NCBI GenBank assembly: GCA_020638955.1
Contig: JACKHO010000001.1
Location: 248,001-312,000, forward strand
Direction of reading: 5' to 3'
Length of the DNA: 64,000 nucleotides
Source of the DNA: Planctomycetaceae bacterium
GTDB taxonomy: Bacteria > Planctomycetota > Planctomycetia > Planctomycetales > Planctomycetaceae
Under the pieces are notes generated by a model. That model worked only from the letters and a program-made list of their open reading frames with translations, made no database searches and was not told the origin of the DNA. This document shows positions 25,552 through 33,742 of the stretch, in pieces. Position 1 is the first letter of the stretch. Each line of letters starts with the position of its first letter. The position numbers and the translations under genes are program-made.

Positions 25552-26673
25552 TTATCGCCCGGTCCGGACTACACACCCGCCCGGTACGCGGGAAATGAGG
25601 CGTTTCATTTCGAGGACGGTGAGGGTGGAGAGGACGCGGGAGGAGTCGACGGGCGTTCCGGCGAGGACGTGGTCGATGGGCGTCGGGACGGTGTCGATGA
25701 GGTTCAGAACTTCGGTTTCCTGTTCGTTGAGGTTCAATTCACGTGGTGCATGCACAACCTTTTCGGGCCCGGTGCGGACGGGGTTGATGAGTGGTCCCAA
25801 GGCGTCAAGAATGTCATCGACACCGCGCACGAGGGTGACACCGTCTCGAATGAGATCCAGGCAGCCCATACTGCTGGGAGTGTCAATGCGACCGGGTACG
25901 GCAAAGACTTCGCGGCCCTGTTCCATTGCATGCCTTGCCGTATGCAGGGCACCACTTTTTCGACCGGCTTCCACAATGACCACGCCGAGCGACAGGCCGG
26001 AGATAATGCGGTTTCGCTGGGGAAACAATCCTCGATTCGGACCGCGCAGCACGGGAGACTCCGACAGCAATGCTCCCTGCTGTGCAATCTCTCCGGCCAG
26101 TGTGTCGTGTTCCGGAGGATAAATGTTCCCCAAGCCCGTCGCGCAGACGGCCAGAGTGCGTCCGCCCGCGCGTAACGCGCCCTGATGTGCTGCGGCGTCA
26201 ATTCCTCGCGCCAGTCCACTAATGACTGTGATCCCGGCACGGCAGAGGCCGGCTGCGAGTTTCTCAGCAATCGCACGGCCATACACGGTGCATTGGCGCG
26301 ATCCCACCATGCCAATGGCGAGTTGATCACATTCTTCGAGCTTACCACGACAGTAGAGAACGGGAGGCGCGTCGTGAATTTCTTTGAGTGATGCGGGATA
26401 GTTGTCGTCATCACGAAAAAACAAAGTGAGTCCGGCGTCTGAACAGCGCTCCCATTCGGCGTGCGCCTCTTCGAAGTTGCGTCCCGCGGTGATGGCAGCA
26501 GAGAGCTTGGGGCCAACTCCCTCAACACTGAGCAACTCGGGGCCCGACGCAGCGAACACGCCCTCAGCGGTGTCGAAACGATTTAGCAGCAGCGTCTGCA
26601 GACGTGGCCCAATGCCCGACACGAGATTCAACTGCAACAGCGCCAGTCGCTCGTGCGATGGAGTTTGTGACAT
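25552..26673 (-). CDS. dprA: DNA-processing protein DprA (Smf)
   Basis: 373 aa. Loads RecA onto incoming single-stranded DNA during natural transformation. An N-terminal helix-hairpin-helix part (LNLVSGIGPRLQTLLL, LLSVEGVGPKLSAAI) precedes the Rossmann-like DprA domain: LAIGMVGSRQCTVYGRAIAEKLA, ITVISGLARGIDAAAHQGAL, LAVCATGLGNIYPPEH, RNRIISGLSLGVVIVEAGRKSGAL, VFAVPG. A C-terminal winged-helix part follows (about 300-370; LNLNEQETEVLNLI). The frame is open from a TTG at 26682; the ATG at 26673 (MSQTPSHERLALL) fits the family better. It ends 21 bp after the start region of the neighbouring SDR gene, on the same strand. With comM reduced to a remnant in this window, competence genes appear only partly kept. 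Confidence 0.95.
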   Translation of the reverse strand: MSQTPSHERLALLQLNLVSGIGPRLQTLLLNRFDTAEGVFAASGPELLSVEGVGPKLSAAITAGRNFEEAHAEWERCSDAGLTLFFRDDDNYPASLKEIHDAPPVLYCRGKLEECDQLAIGMVGSRQCTVYGRAIAEKLAAGLCRAGITVISGLARGIDAAAHQGALRAGGRTLAVCATGLGNIYPPEHDTLAGEIAQQGALLSESPVLRGPNRGLFPQRNRIISGLSLGVVIVEAGRKSGALHTARHAMEQGREVFAVPGRIDTPSSMGCLDLIRDGVTLVRGVDDILDALGPLINPVRTGPEKVVHAPRELNLNEQETEVLNLIDTVPTPIDHVLAGTPVDSSRVLSTLTVLEMKRLISRVPGGCVVRTGR

Positions 26674-26694
26674 GACCCGCAACCCTTTTTTGCC

Positions 26695-27570
26695 CTAAGA
26701 AACCTTCTCCTCCGGAACCTCGACAGGTTTCGGTGCTTCCGCCGCCGGAGGAATGGGGTCCTTTTTGATTTTTGCCGACCACAACACAATCAACATGCGG
26801 AGTACGCTGGGGAACCACCGCCCCAGCCAGGCCAGAAACCTTGCTGTTCCACCGACGACACATACCGGACGTTTACGGAGTGTTGCGGCCAGGCCCTGTT
26901 TAGCGACAACTTCCGGTGTCACCGTGGAGGTCGCCATTTGGCCCTCGGCGTAGTCGGCTTCCGCCTTTTCGGCGAACCGGCCAGTCCTTAGCAGGTTCGT
27001 GGGACTGAACCAGGGGCAAACGGCCGTTACCGAGATATTGTACGGTTTAAGTTCGGCGTGCAGTGTTTCTGACAAGGCGACAAGCGCGGCTTTCGTCGAA
27101 TTGTAGACGGCCATGCGTGGCGAGAAGACCAGTCCCGCAATCGATGACATATTCATCAGGAAACTATCCTGAGGGTTCTCACGCATCCAGGGAATAAACG
27201 TGTGGCAACCCAGCATGGCGCCTCGCAAATTAATCGCATGCACCCAATCCCACGTGGAGATTTCTGTCGAGGCAAGTTCTCCGCCGGCACACACACCTGC
27301 GTTGTTTACGACCAGTTCAATGCTCGGCCAACGCGCCTGTAAATGGTCTCGCAGGGAGGCCCATTCGTATTCGCTTGTCACATCCAGCTTGTAGAACTCC
27401 GCTTTTCCACCAGCTCGCTCAACAAGTGCAACGGTTTCCGCACCGCCTGCGGAATCAATGTCGGCAACGCAAATCGTCCAGCCCGATCGCGCCAGTTCCA
27501 TGCAAATTGCACGTCCAATGCCGCTCGCTGCTCCGGTGACCAGGGCGTGACGTGGCCTGTTATCCCGCAT
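26695..27570 (-). CDS. Short-chain dehydrogenase/reductase (SDR)
   Basis: 291 aa, classical SDR. Cofactor motif TGAASGIGRA (residues 12-21), NNAG around residue 90, and the catalytic Ser followed by Y-N-S-T-K (MSSIAGLVFSPRMAVYNSTKAAL). The C-terminal extension of about 60 residues has a hydrophobic segment (FLAWLGRWFPSVLRMLIVLWSA) that may tether the enzyme to the membrane, followed by a charged tail. The frame extends to 27639; I took ATG 27570, where the Rossmann fold starts normally. Substrate unknown. It lies just upstream of dprA on the same strand, 21 bp apart, so they could be cotranscribed. Confidence 0.9.
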   Translation of the reverse strand: MRDNRPRHALVTGAASGIGRAICMELARSGWTICVADIDSAGGAETVALVERAGGKAEFYKLDVTSEYEWASLRDHLQARWPSIELVVNNAGVCAGGELASTEISTWDWVHAINLRGAMLGCHTFIPWMRENPQDSFLMNMSSIAGLVFSPRMAVYNSTKAALVALSETLHAELKPYNISVTAVCPWFSPTNLLRTGRFAEKAEADYAEGQMATSTVTPEVVAKQGLAATLRKRPVCVVGGTARFLAWLGRWFPSVLRMLIVLWSAKIKKDPIPPAAEAPKPVEVPEEKVS

Positions 27571-27847
27571 TGATTGCTGGCTCCTGATTGCAGCGTCGTG
27601 AGGTCGAGTTACGCGATTCTGTACAGAGTGAAAAAGCAATCACTGTGAAAGCGGGGAGAGAACTCACAAGCTCGCCGGTGATGCACAATGAGCCAATCGA
27701 ACGCTGCTTTGGCACCGGCGATTGGTTCAACAAGTATAAGTGGTCAGCGGTACGTGTGGAAAGCAAATCGCCTTTGGGAATTCCACGGGGGTGCGTTTCA
27801 GTCATCCGCAATCAGAAGACCTCACCTAAATTCTCCGACGTACTCGG

Positions 27848-28315
27848 CTATTCGTCATCATCGTCCCGATGAGCGGCAACGAGCGCACGTACGTACAACA
27901 TGACTTGTCCTGGGCTCACGCGTGCTTTATCGGCAATGTCTTCGGCCACGACTTCGAATTCCTCGTCATCATTGAGTCGATCAACAATTTCCTGAGTGTA
28001 CGGTCCAATACGGTCGGCAGCTTCTTCAGTCAAACGAGGCGTCGCGGCATCCGGAGGAACCGCTTCCATGGAGAGACATCCGAGGTACCGAAACAAGTTA
28101 TTCAGCACGAAGAATGGAGCCAGGACGAGCGAGATCATCCCCAGCCAGCCAATGCACAAGGTAATGAGAGTCATGCTCCAGAAGTTCTTGTGAATGCACG
28201 ACTTACACAAGTTTCCTTCCACGGTCTTGGTGAACCGCATCACCAGTACGCCAATATTCTGGTAAAACGCGACGTATTTGGTAGGAGCTTCGATACCGCA
28301 ATCCTGGCAAATCAT
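27848..28315 (-). CDS. Membrane protein with N-terminal Zn-ribbon-like motif
   Basis: 155 aa. The N-terminus has two CxxC pairs (MICQDCGIEAPTK and GNLCKSCIHK, residues 3-6 and about 37-40), which would form a zinc ribbon. Two hydrophobic helices follow (FWSMTLITLCIGWLGMISLVLAPFFVLNNLFRYLG) and an acidic C-terminal domain (about 85-155; TEEAADRIGPYTQEIVDRLNDDEEFEVVAEDIADKA) ending in DDDDE. Small planctomycete membrane proteins with this N-terminal layout are common, but the function is unknown to me. Start ATG at 28315. Confidence 0.75.
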   Translation of the reverse strand: MICQDCGIEAPTKYVAFYQNIGVLVMRFTKTVEGNLCKSCIHKNFWSMTLITLCIGWLGMISLVLAPFFVLNNLFRYLGCLSMEAVPPDAATPRLTEEAADRIGPYTQEIVDRLNDDEEFEVVAEDIADKARVSPGQVMLYVRALVAAHRDDDDE

Positions 28316-28516
28316 GTTGATCCTGCTTTCGGGAAGGGGACTCTGAAATCAGTGCAAATCTGATTGCAATCACAGCCCGATGAAATGCTGCACTTGCGTT
28401 TGTACGATACCGAAAGTTGCCCTCGTTGTCTGCTGAAAGTAACTTGCAACACAAGAGTTTCGAGACCATTCCTCTCCCACGTCTTGTCCACCGACCTGCA
28501 TGGAGCCAGAAAACCG

Positions 28517-28900
28517 ATGTCCCCCAAACCCTCTCGTCCAAATTTGAAAGGCAAAGACAAACTCGACGCCGGAGCCTGTTTCATTATCGGTGGCATCGAC
28601 GGACGGGCCGGCGAAGAATTGCTGGCAGAGTTCTTCGAGAGCGAAGGGTATCGCCTTGAGAGCGGCGACGAGGGACACGGTCGGTACGGAAAAGGGAATC
28701 CAATCCTCAGACTCATTCTTGGCGCGTTTTATCCCCGACATGCCTTCAATGTGGTTGTCGACGAAGAGGATGACACCACAATTACCATTGAAATCCAACG
28801 GGCCGAAACTGGCTATGCTGGCGGGCTCATTGGTCGGAGTCAGGTCATCAGCGAAGAAAAACGCATTATGGATGAGTTCGAAGATTTTCTGAACGAGTGA
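28517..28900 (+). CDS. Conserved hypothetical protein
   Basis: 127 aa soluble protein, not recognised. It is acidic with a mixed alpha/beta pattern (GACFIIGGIDGRAGEELLAEFFESEGY, then HAFNVVVDEEDDTTITIEIQRAETGYAGGLIG). The frame is open from 28364, but the first 51 residues look unlike the rest; the ATG at 28517 (MSPKPSRPNLKGKDK) is the likeliest start. It converges on the BMC operon and is separated from it by an intrinsic terminator-like hairpin. No link to the compartment is implied by orientation. Confidence 0.6.
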   Translation: MSPKPSRPNLKGKDKLDAGACFIIGGIDGRAGEELLAEFFESEGYRLESGDEGHGRYGKGNPILRLILGAFYPRHAFNVVVDEEDDTTITIEIQRAETGYAGGLIGRSQVISEEKRIMDEFEDFLNE

Positions 28901-28923
28901 CATACCCCGCGGTCAGAAAGCGA

Positions 28924-28958
28924 AAACAGCTCCGCCAGAAAATCAAGCGGGGCTGTTT
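28924..28958 (-). terminator. Terminator of the BMC operon
   Basis: AAACAGCTCCGC and GCGGGGCTGTTT pair over 12 bp (one G-T) with an 11-nt loop. Read on the minus strand the stem is followed by TTCGCTTTCTG, T-rich. It lies 26 bp beyond the aldolase stop, so it ends the minus-strand operon; it may also stop the convergent gene from the left. Confidence 0.65.
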
Positions 28959-28983
28959 CGAACTTAACCGCTAAAGATCAAGC

Positions 28984-29874
28984 TTACTTGCCCTGGAGTG
29001 CAGCCAGGACTTGATCGGTGATGGCCTGAATCAGCGCTTCGTTGTTGCTTGCACCGCTGGTGCTGGGAGGACTCAGGTATCCTGGGAACGAAGGTGGGGG
29101 ATCAAACGCCACGGTCTTTGGTTCGGGAGCGTTGGCCGCCTTGTATCCTTCACGGAAGGCACTGTTGCCGCAGAGGTCACAGTTTTCCATGTGGAAGCGA
29201 GGATCATCGAATCCGAGACGCTGCTTCAGGTCTAGCAGTTCGCGTGACTGACCTTCGTTCAGATACGTAATCCCGCCAATTTGCTTGGCAAGAATGAGGA
29301 TTTTGCAGTAGGCGTCGAGGATTTCGGTTTTCCAGTACGCTTCTTCGAGGTTCTTGCCGAAGCTCACGGTACCGTGGTTCGTCAGGATGATGGTGTTGGT
29401 CGCCTTCAGGAATGGCTTCACCGTATCGGCAAAGTGCTGACCGCCAGGGGTTTCGTAAGGGGCGAGGGGAACTTCACCCATGAAAACTTCGATTTCTGGC
29501 AGCACGCACTGCGGAATGGCTTCGCGAGCGACGGCGAATGCCGTGGCGTGTGGTGGGTGGCAGTGCACAACAGCCCGAACGTCCGGACGCTCCTTCATAA
29601 TGGTCAGGTGCAGCAGAATTTCGCTGGTTCGCTTCTTCTTGCCAGCCAGTTGATTGCCGTCCAGGTCGACCATGCAAATGTCTTCTGGAGTCATGAACCC
29701 TTTGCAAATCATGGTTGGACTGCAGAGCACTTCGTTGTCGCCAATGCGATACGAAATATTGCCGTCGTTCGCGGCGGCAAATCCCTTGTTGTAAACCCGG
29801 CGGCCGACTTCGCAGATCCAATCTTTGATGCCTTTGGCTTCGGATGTGTTGAAGAGAGGGTGGTAAGCGTTCAT
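28984..29874 (-). CDS. Class II aldolase of the BMC, with C-terminal encapsulation peptide
   Basis: 296 aa class II aldolase/adducin-family enzyme, related to L-fuculose/rhamnulose-1-phosphate aldolases. In PVM-type compartments this enzyme splits the sugar phosphate into dihydroxyacetone phosphate and lactaldehyde. Zn-ligand region AVVHCHPPHATAF (His104, His106), a further NHGTVSFG around 167-174, and the acid Glu in RTSEILLH (about 85) are present. After a CDLC pair (about 230-236) and a Pro-rich linker comes a C-terminal amphipathic helix NNEALIQAITDQVLAALQGK, the hallmark of an encapsulation peptide that targets cargo to the shell. It is the last gene of the operon, followed by the terminator at 28924-28958. 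Confidence 0.9.
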   Translation of the reverse strand: MNAYHPLFNTSEAKGIKDWICEVGRRVYNKGFAAANDGNISYRIGDNEVLCSPTMICKGFMTPEDICMVDLDGNQLAGKKKRTSEILLHLTIMKERPDVRAVVHCHPPHATAFAVAREAIPQCVLPEIEVFMGEVPLAPYETPGGQHFADTVKPFLKATNTIILTNHGTVSFGKNLEEAYWKTEILDAYCKILILAKQIGGITYLNEGQSRELLDLKQRLGFDDPRFHMENCDLCGNSAFREGYKAANAPEPKTVAFDPPPSFPGYLSPPSTSGASNNEALIQAITDQVLAALQGK

Positions 29875-29925
29875 GGGATCATTCCGTTCTGTAAGTAACG
29901 CGTTTGTGTATGCGATTGAGTTTGG

Positions 29926-29949
29926 TTAGCACAGACATTCCTGTCTGTG
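29926..29949. repeat. Dispersed palindrome CACAGACA-TTCC-TGTCTGTG inside the BMC operon
   Basis: Exact 20-nt palindrome, preceded here by TTAG rather than GTGG. It lies in the 89-bp gap between a BMC-P gene and the aldolase gene, so it would form a hairpin in the operon mRNA. Confidence 0.9.
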
Positions 29950-29963
29950 GAATGGTTATGTTT

Positions 29964-30272
29964 TCAGTTCACCGGTTTCCCGTAGGAATCACAACGAATG
30001 TCGACGCAGTCCATAATGGCGGCCACGTAGCCATCGATTGGTTTGACGTCCGGTGCAAACGGTGCGGCGGCTTCGGCTCCTTCACTGACAGCGACAAGGT
30101 CGCCCGTTCCACAGCCAATTTCGTCGTAAACGACGTAAGGTTCGGCTCCACCGTCGGCGCCACTCACGAGTTCGGCAGCGGTCAAAGGAACAACAACCTT
30201 CCAACGCGCGCCCGTTAGAGACGGATCGCACTTGTTGAGGGTGACAGTTCCAATGACCTTGCACAGACGCAT
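29964..30272 (-). CDS. BMC pentameric shell protein (EutN/CcmL family)
   Basis: 102 aa. Vertex pentamer (BMC-P) that caps the polyhedral shell. The start MRLCKVIGTVTLNKCDPSLTGARWKVVVPL has the family's first strands, and GAEPYVVYDEIGCGTGDLVAVSEGAEA matches the conserved G-x-G-x-x-V-x-V-x-x-G segment; the end PIDGYVAAIMDCVDI is the usual final strand. It is one of three BMC-P genes in this operon (also at 30971 and 33331), so the pentamers may not be interchangeable. It starts 3 bp after the stop of the preceding cargo-candidate gene, tightly coupled. Confidence 0.95.
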   Translation of the reverse strand: MRLCKVIGTVTLNKCDPSLTGARWKVVVPLTAAELVSGADGGAEPYVVYDEIGCGTGDLVAVSEGAEAAAPFAPDVKPIDGYVAAIMDCVDIRCDSYGKPVN

Positions 30273-30275
30273 GAG

Positions 30276-30947
30276 TTACTTCGCCTCCCCAATGGCTCGG
30301 AACAGGTTTCGCAATTCGAACCAGCTCTGATTCAGTGGCGAGACACACCACGTGTTGACTCGGATTTGCTTGCGTGCCAGCTTGACGTCCATAGCCGAAT
30401 GGACGGGAGCAGCTTTGACTGCCGGACTGCGGTTCGCGAGGCAGGCAGCTCGAATGGACTGATTTGCGAAAATCACAACAGCGCTGTGTCCGCCACGACT
30501 CAGCTCCGCGATGGCCAGTTTGGCGGCGTCGTCAGGGCAGGCGACGAATTCACGCTTCCAGCTACCTTTGAGATCATCCCACAGCCGGCCAATTTCATCA
30601 GTCTGATGCACCACAATCAGGAGTGGACCAACACCTGATGCCTGCGATGATGCACTACCGCTGGCGGCCTTTGTCTTTGTCGTTCGCTCAATCTGAATGC
30701 CTTTTTCACGCAGGAAATCATTCGCTGCGGGAGTGACAATGGCATCGGGCCGAATGGCAATTTGTGTTGTCCCTTTGGCGACATCTTCCAGCAATGTTGC
30801 GGTAATGACTTTCTCCGCAAGCTGTTGGATCGTCTCCGGACCAGTCGTCTGTTTCGAGTTTTCCGTCCCTCGTGGCGCACTGCGATCATCGTCGAGCTGT
30901 TTCAGCACGCCGGCGACAATGCGGTCAATGAGTGAGGAATCGGACAC
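30276..30947 (-). CDS. BMC-associated protein with N-terminal encapsulation-like helix
   Basis: 223 aa of uncertain role. The first 18 residues (SLIDRIVAGVLKQLD) form an amphipathic helix like an encapsulation peptide. The segment EKVITATLLEDV..., then ITPAANDFLREKGIQI resembles the N-terminal part found in EutQ/EutT-type BMC proteins (TPxARDxLRxxGI). The C-terminal half (about 110-223; PLLIVVHQTDEIGRLW, HSAVVIFANQSIRAACLANR) looks like a Rossmann-type fold of the kind described as RpiB-like in BMC loci, but no catalytic residues are convincing. Placed between two BMC-P genes with 3-bp and 23-bp gaps, it is very probably a lumen protein or assembly factor of this compartment. Confidence 0.75.
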   Translation of the reverse strand: MSDSSLIDRIVAGVLKQLDDDRSAPRGTENSKQTTGPETIQQLAEKVITATLLEDVAKGTTQIAIRPDAIVTPAANDFLREKGIQIERTTKTKAASGSASSQASGVGPLLIVVHQTDEIGRLWDDLKGSWKREFVACPDDAAKLAIAELSRGGHSAVVIFANQSIRAACLANRSPAVKAAPVHSAMDVKLARKQIRVNTWCVSPLNQSWFELRNLFRAIGEAK

Positions 30948-30970
30948 GTACTTAATGGTTAGGGGCTACT

Positions 30971-31234
30971 TCAGTCGTCGCTGTCATCAATGCCCGTGAT
31001 AATCCAGCGGGCGGGAGTGTTTTCAACTTTCATGATTTCGCGGGACGCCGAACCATCGGCAGCGGCAATGACTTTGTTGCCAATGCCACTTCCCAGGAAA
31101 TCGATGGCAATTTGGGGTTCGCCGTCGGGCGAACCGTCGAGTTTCAGTGGCTGAATGACGAGCAGCCGCCAGCCATCCAAAGTCGGATGCTTGACGGTGG
31201 CTGTCGCATTACCAATGACTCTCGCCTGTTGCAT
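30971..31234 (-). CDS. BMC pentameric shell protein (EutN/CcmL family)
   Basis: 87 aa vertex pentamer. MQQARVIGNATATVKHPTLDGWRLLVIQPL is the typical N-terminal half; IDFLGSGIGNKVIAAADGSASREI the conserved central loop and strand; PARWIITGIDD the last strand. It differs clearly from the other two BMC-P proteins of the operon. It lies between the aldehyde dehydrogenase gene and the cargo-candidate gene on the same strand. Confidence 0.95.
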   Translation of the reverse strand: MQQARVIGNATATVKHPTLDGWRLLVIQPLKLDGSPDGEPQIAIDFLGSGIGNKVIAAADGSASREIMKVENTPARWIITGIDDSDD

Positions 31235-31265
31235 TTGTTTCGTTTCAGTGAACTATATCGTTGTT

Positions 31266-31289
31266 GTGGCACAGACATTCCTGTCTGTG
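31266..31289. repeat. Dispersed palindrome CACAGACA-TTCC-TGTCTGTG inside the BMC operon
   Basis: Exact copy with the GTGG lead, in the 71-bp gap between the aldehyde dehydrogenase stop and the BMC-P start. Second copy inside the same operon. Confidence 0.9.
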
Positions 31290-31305
31290 GTGCTTAGTAA
31301 ACCGC

Positions 31306-32796
31306 TTAAACCACCCGCAGTTCGTCGACCATGACGCAGCGGCGGACGCGGGTAAATGTGAGTGGATTCGTCACTCCTTCTCCGGTTGGAGTGGCAATAC
31401 TGAAGCTCAAGTAGCCTTCGCCGCCCAGCCCCAGACCAGCACCGCAAGGACCGTTCTTGATGAACAGGGTGGTATTCATCAGGCGTCCCATGACGGTCAT
31501 GGCATGGACGTCGCGGCTATGGATAATCGCCGTGTGACCGAATCCGTGCTCGAACTCGTATGCCATTTCGATGGCGTGCATGGTATCCTTCGCCCGCACG
31601 AATGGGACGAACGGCATCATTTGTTCTTCGGGCACGAACGGGTTCGTGGTGTCAGTTTCGCCGTACAGCAGTTGCGTTCCAGCCGGCACACTCACGCCAA
31701 TTTTCTGAGCGAGGACGGCTGCATCTTGCCCGACGAGATCGCGGTTCAGAATGGCATGTCCACCCGGCTCTTTCGGAGGTGCGAACGCAATTTTCGTGAG
31801 CGCGTCGATTTGGCTGGCATTCAGTCGGAATCCGCCGTGACGTGACATGGCGTCCATGAGACGATCAAAAATGCTGTTCACGGCGAAAACTTCTTTTTCG
31901 CCAATGCACAACAGATTGTTGTCGTACGCACCACCGGTCACGATGGACCGGGCGGCGTTTTCGAGGTCGGCTGTGTCGTCAACAACGACTGGGGGATTAC
32001 CTGGGCCGGCGACAATGGCTTTCTTCCGGGCCTGCAGAGCGGCACGAGCGACCGCAGGGCCACCGGTGACGCACAGGACCTTGGTGTCGCGATGGTTAAA
32101 GATTTCGTTTGCCGATTCGATGGTCGGCTCACCCACAATCGTCGCGATATTATCAATGCCAATGGCGTCGGCAATCGCTTTGTTGAAGGCGCGAACACCG
32201 TCACAGGCGATGCGGGCTCCTGACGGGTGAGGATTGAAGACCACCGTGTTACCAGCGGCGACCATGTTGACAATGTTGCCGGCCAGCGTGGGGAGCGAGT
32301 GAGTGACGGGCGTAATGGCACCAATGACACCGAACGGGGCAAACTCTTCAACGGTCAGACCACCGTCGCCGCTGTAACAGTTCGACTTCAGCCATTCGGT
32401 GCCGGGCACCCGCTGAATGATCTGCAGCTTCTCGATTTTATGATCGAGCCGGCCAATCTTGGTTTCTTCCAGCTCCTGACGCCCCCACTCCTGTGAACGG
32501 GCGTTACACATCGTTTTCACAATGTCGATGACCTTGGCTCGGTCGGCCAATGGGCGTTTGCTCAGTTCTTTGAATGCACCAGCCGCCGCCGCAATGGCCT
32601 CGCCAGCTGTCGGGAAGACACCCAAACGACCGTTGGCTGGCTGTGGACCAGGCATGAAGTGCGGACCACCTGCTGCTCCCGACTTCACAACAGGAATTCC
32701 ATTGCCAGATTGCAGAGCAGGGGAGGGCGATCCAGCACTCTTACCCAACTTCTGGAGTACTTCCTGCACAACAGTTCGAATGGCTTGTTCGTTCAT
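31306..32796 (-). CDS. CoA-acylating aldehyde dehydrogenase of the BMC (PduP/EutE type)
   Basis: 496 aa. Oxidises lactaldehyde or propionaldehyde-type aldehydes to the acyl-CoA with NAD. The N-terminus NEQAIRTVVQEVLQKLG is an amphipathic encapsulation helix, followed by a Gly/Pro-rich linker to about residue 50. The ALDH fold then follows: GVIGAITPVTHSLPTLAGN, FNPHPSGARIACDGV, TGGPAVARAALQARKKAIVAGPGNPP and the catalytic Cys297 in NLLCIGEKE, the signature of CoA-acylating (not hydrolysing) ALDHs. It is the key cargo enzyme of the compartment. Its neighbours on the same strand are a membrane-protein gene upstream and a BMC-P gene downstream. Confidence 0.95.
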   Translation of the reverse strand: MNEQAIRTVVQEVLQKLGKSAGSPSPALQSGNGIPVVKSGAAGGPHFMPGPQPANGRLGVFPTAGEAIAAAAGAFKELSKRPLADRAKVIDIVKTMCNARSQEWGRQELEETKIGRLDHKIEKLQIIQRVPGTEWLKSNCYSGDGGLTVEEFAPFGVIGAITPVTHSLPTLAGNIVNMVAAGNTVVFNPHPSGARIACDGVRAFNKAIADAIGIDNIATIVGEPTIESANEIFNHRDTKVLCVTGGPAVARAALQARKKAIVAGPGNPPVVVDDTADLENAARSIVTGGAYDNNLLCIGEKEVFAVNSIFDRLMDAMSRHGGFRLNASQIDALTKIAFAPPKEPGGHAILNRDLVGQDAAVLAQKIGVSVPAGTQLLYGETDTTNPFVPEEQMMPFVPFVRAKDTMHAIEMAYEFEHGFGHTAIIHSRDVHAMTVMGRLMNTTLFIKNGPCGAGLGLGGEGYLSFSIATPTGEGVTNPLTFTRVRRCVMVDELRVV

Positions 32797-32869
32797 GATG
32801 TTATTGCGGTTAACTGTGACGTCTTGTGTATGATTTCAGTCAGATGGAGTGACTAGCCGTTACGAAACA

Positions 32870-33331
32870 TCAGAGGTCGCCCTCTTGGAGTCGATGTCGC
32901 AACCAGTCCTTCAATTTGGCTTCGGTGGGGAAGGTCAGGGCCATCCAGCAGAGGCAAACGCCTGGGATGACGAGTGACCACCACTGGCCGGCCAGGATGT
33001 AGGCAACCAAGTTCGCGAAAGCGGCACCTTCGAGGCCGGCCCATCCGATGAGCGACCCACCTCTATATTGCCCGATGTATCCTTCTTCAGTTGATCCGGC
33101 TTCGGGCTTCTGTGACTTGATTTGCATTCCCACGAATTGCGTGGGGGGAATGGACGTGAAGCCAATGCCACCCATAATGAGTGGAATGAGCAATTCGCCG
33201 TCCTGCCCCATGCCACCAACATTCACCAGGAATATGGCAACGGCGGCAAAGGACATCATGCCCATCATGAGTGCGCCGCAGAGTATTTGCAGGGCACGGG
33301 CGTGTTGAGAATAGTCGCGGGAGTCGTCCAT
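32870..33331 (-). CDS. Membrane protein within the BMC operon
   Basis: 153 aa. Two hydrophobic helices in the first half (ALQILCGALMMGMMSFAAVAIFLV and LIPLIMGGIGFTSIPP) and one or two in the second (LEGAAFANLVAYILAGQWWSLVIPGVCLCWMALTF), ending in a charged amphipathic helix (TEAKLKDWLRHRLQEGDL). I do not recognise the family. It starts exactly where the upstream BMC-P gene stops (TGATG overlap), so it is cotranslated with a shell gene and probably belongs to the compartment system. A membrane protein is unexpected in a protein-shelled organelle operon; it might act in substrate entry or in positioning. This is inference from gene order. Confidence 0.7.
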   Translation of the reverse strand: MDDSRDYSQHARALQILCGALMMGMMSFAAVAIFLVNVGGMGQDGELLIPLIMGGIGFTSIPPTQFVGMQIKSQKPEAGSTEEGYIGQYRGGSLIGWAGLEGAAFANLVAYILAGQWWSLVIPGVCLCWMALTFPTEAKLKDWLRHRLQEGDL

Positions 33332-33654
33332 CAGCCGCCCCCCGAACTGCTTGACTTGAAGATATCAGCTCCGCCGACACGGACATTGTCAACAATGCCA
33401 ATAATGGCACAGTCAATTGGCAGGGGCTTGGTGTCCTTGGTGAAGCGGGCACTCGACCCCTGCACGATGAGTACCGTTTCCCCTTCGCCAGCTCCCACGG
33501 CGTCGACCGCGATGAAAGTGCGGCCGGTCCCTTTCAACTGCTGTCCCCCCGCCTCATCAACGCGCATGGGCTCCACAATGAACAGCTTCTGGCCATTCAT
33601 TTCGCTGACCTTTTGAGTAGCTGTCAGGTTTCCAGTAACGCGTGCGATGAACAT
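33331..33654 (-). CDS. BMC pentameric shell protein (EutN/CcmL family)
   Basis: 107 aa vertex pentamer. MFIARVTGNLTATQKVSEMNGQKLFIVEPM, then FIAVDAVGAGEGETVLIVQGSSAR and PIDCAIIGIVDNV, the canonical BMC-P strands and loops. The C-terminal tail GGADIFKSSSSGGG is an extension. First of the three pentamer genes in the operon order. Its stop codon overlaps the start of the membrane-protein gene, and an inverted-repeat cassette begins 47 bp upstream. Confidence 0.95.
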   Translation of the reverse strand: MFIARVTGNLTATQKVSEMNGQKLFIVEPMRVDEAGGQQLKGTGRTFIAVDAVGAGEGETVLIVQGSSARFTKDTKPLPIDCAIIGIVDNVRVGGADIFKSSSSGGG

Positions 33655-33701
33655 GGGGATGCGGTCGAACGTTGAAGGTTTGGTGAGTCGACTTACAGGT
33701 T

Positions 33702-33742
33702 GGTTGAGATGGTTGAGGCCCCGGAGGGGCGTTGAGATGGTT
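33702..33742. repeat. Left 41-nt inverted repeat of the four-helix-bundle cassette
   Basis: Reverse complement of the repeat at 34116-34156 with one mismatch. Each copy has two GGTTGAGATGGTT-like ends around a small GCCCC-TCC-GGGGC stem. The stop codon of the enclosed gene begins at its last base. Confidence 0.9.
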
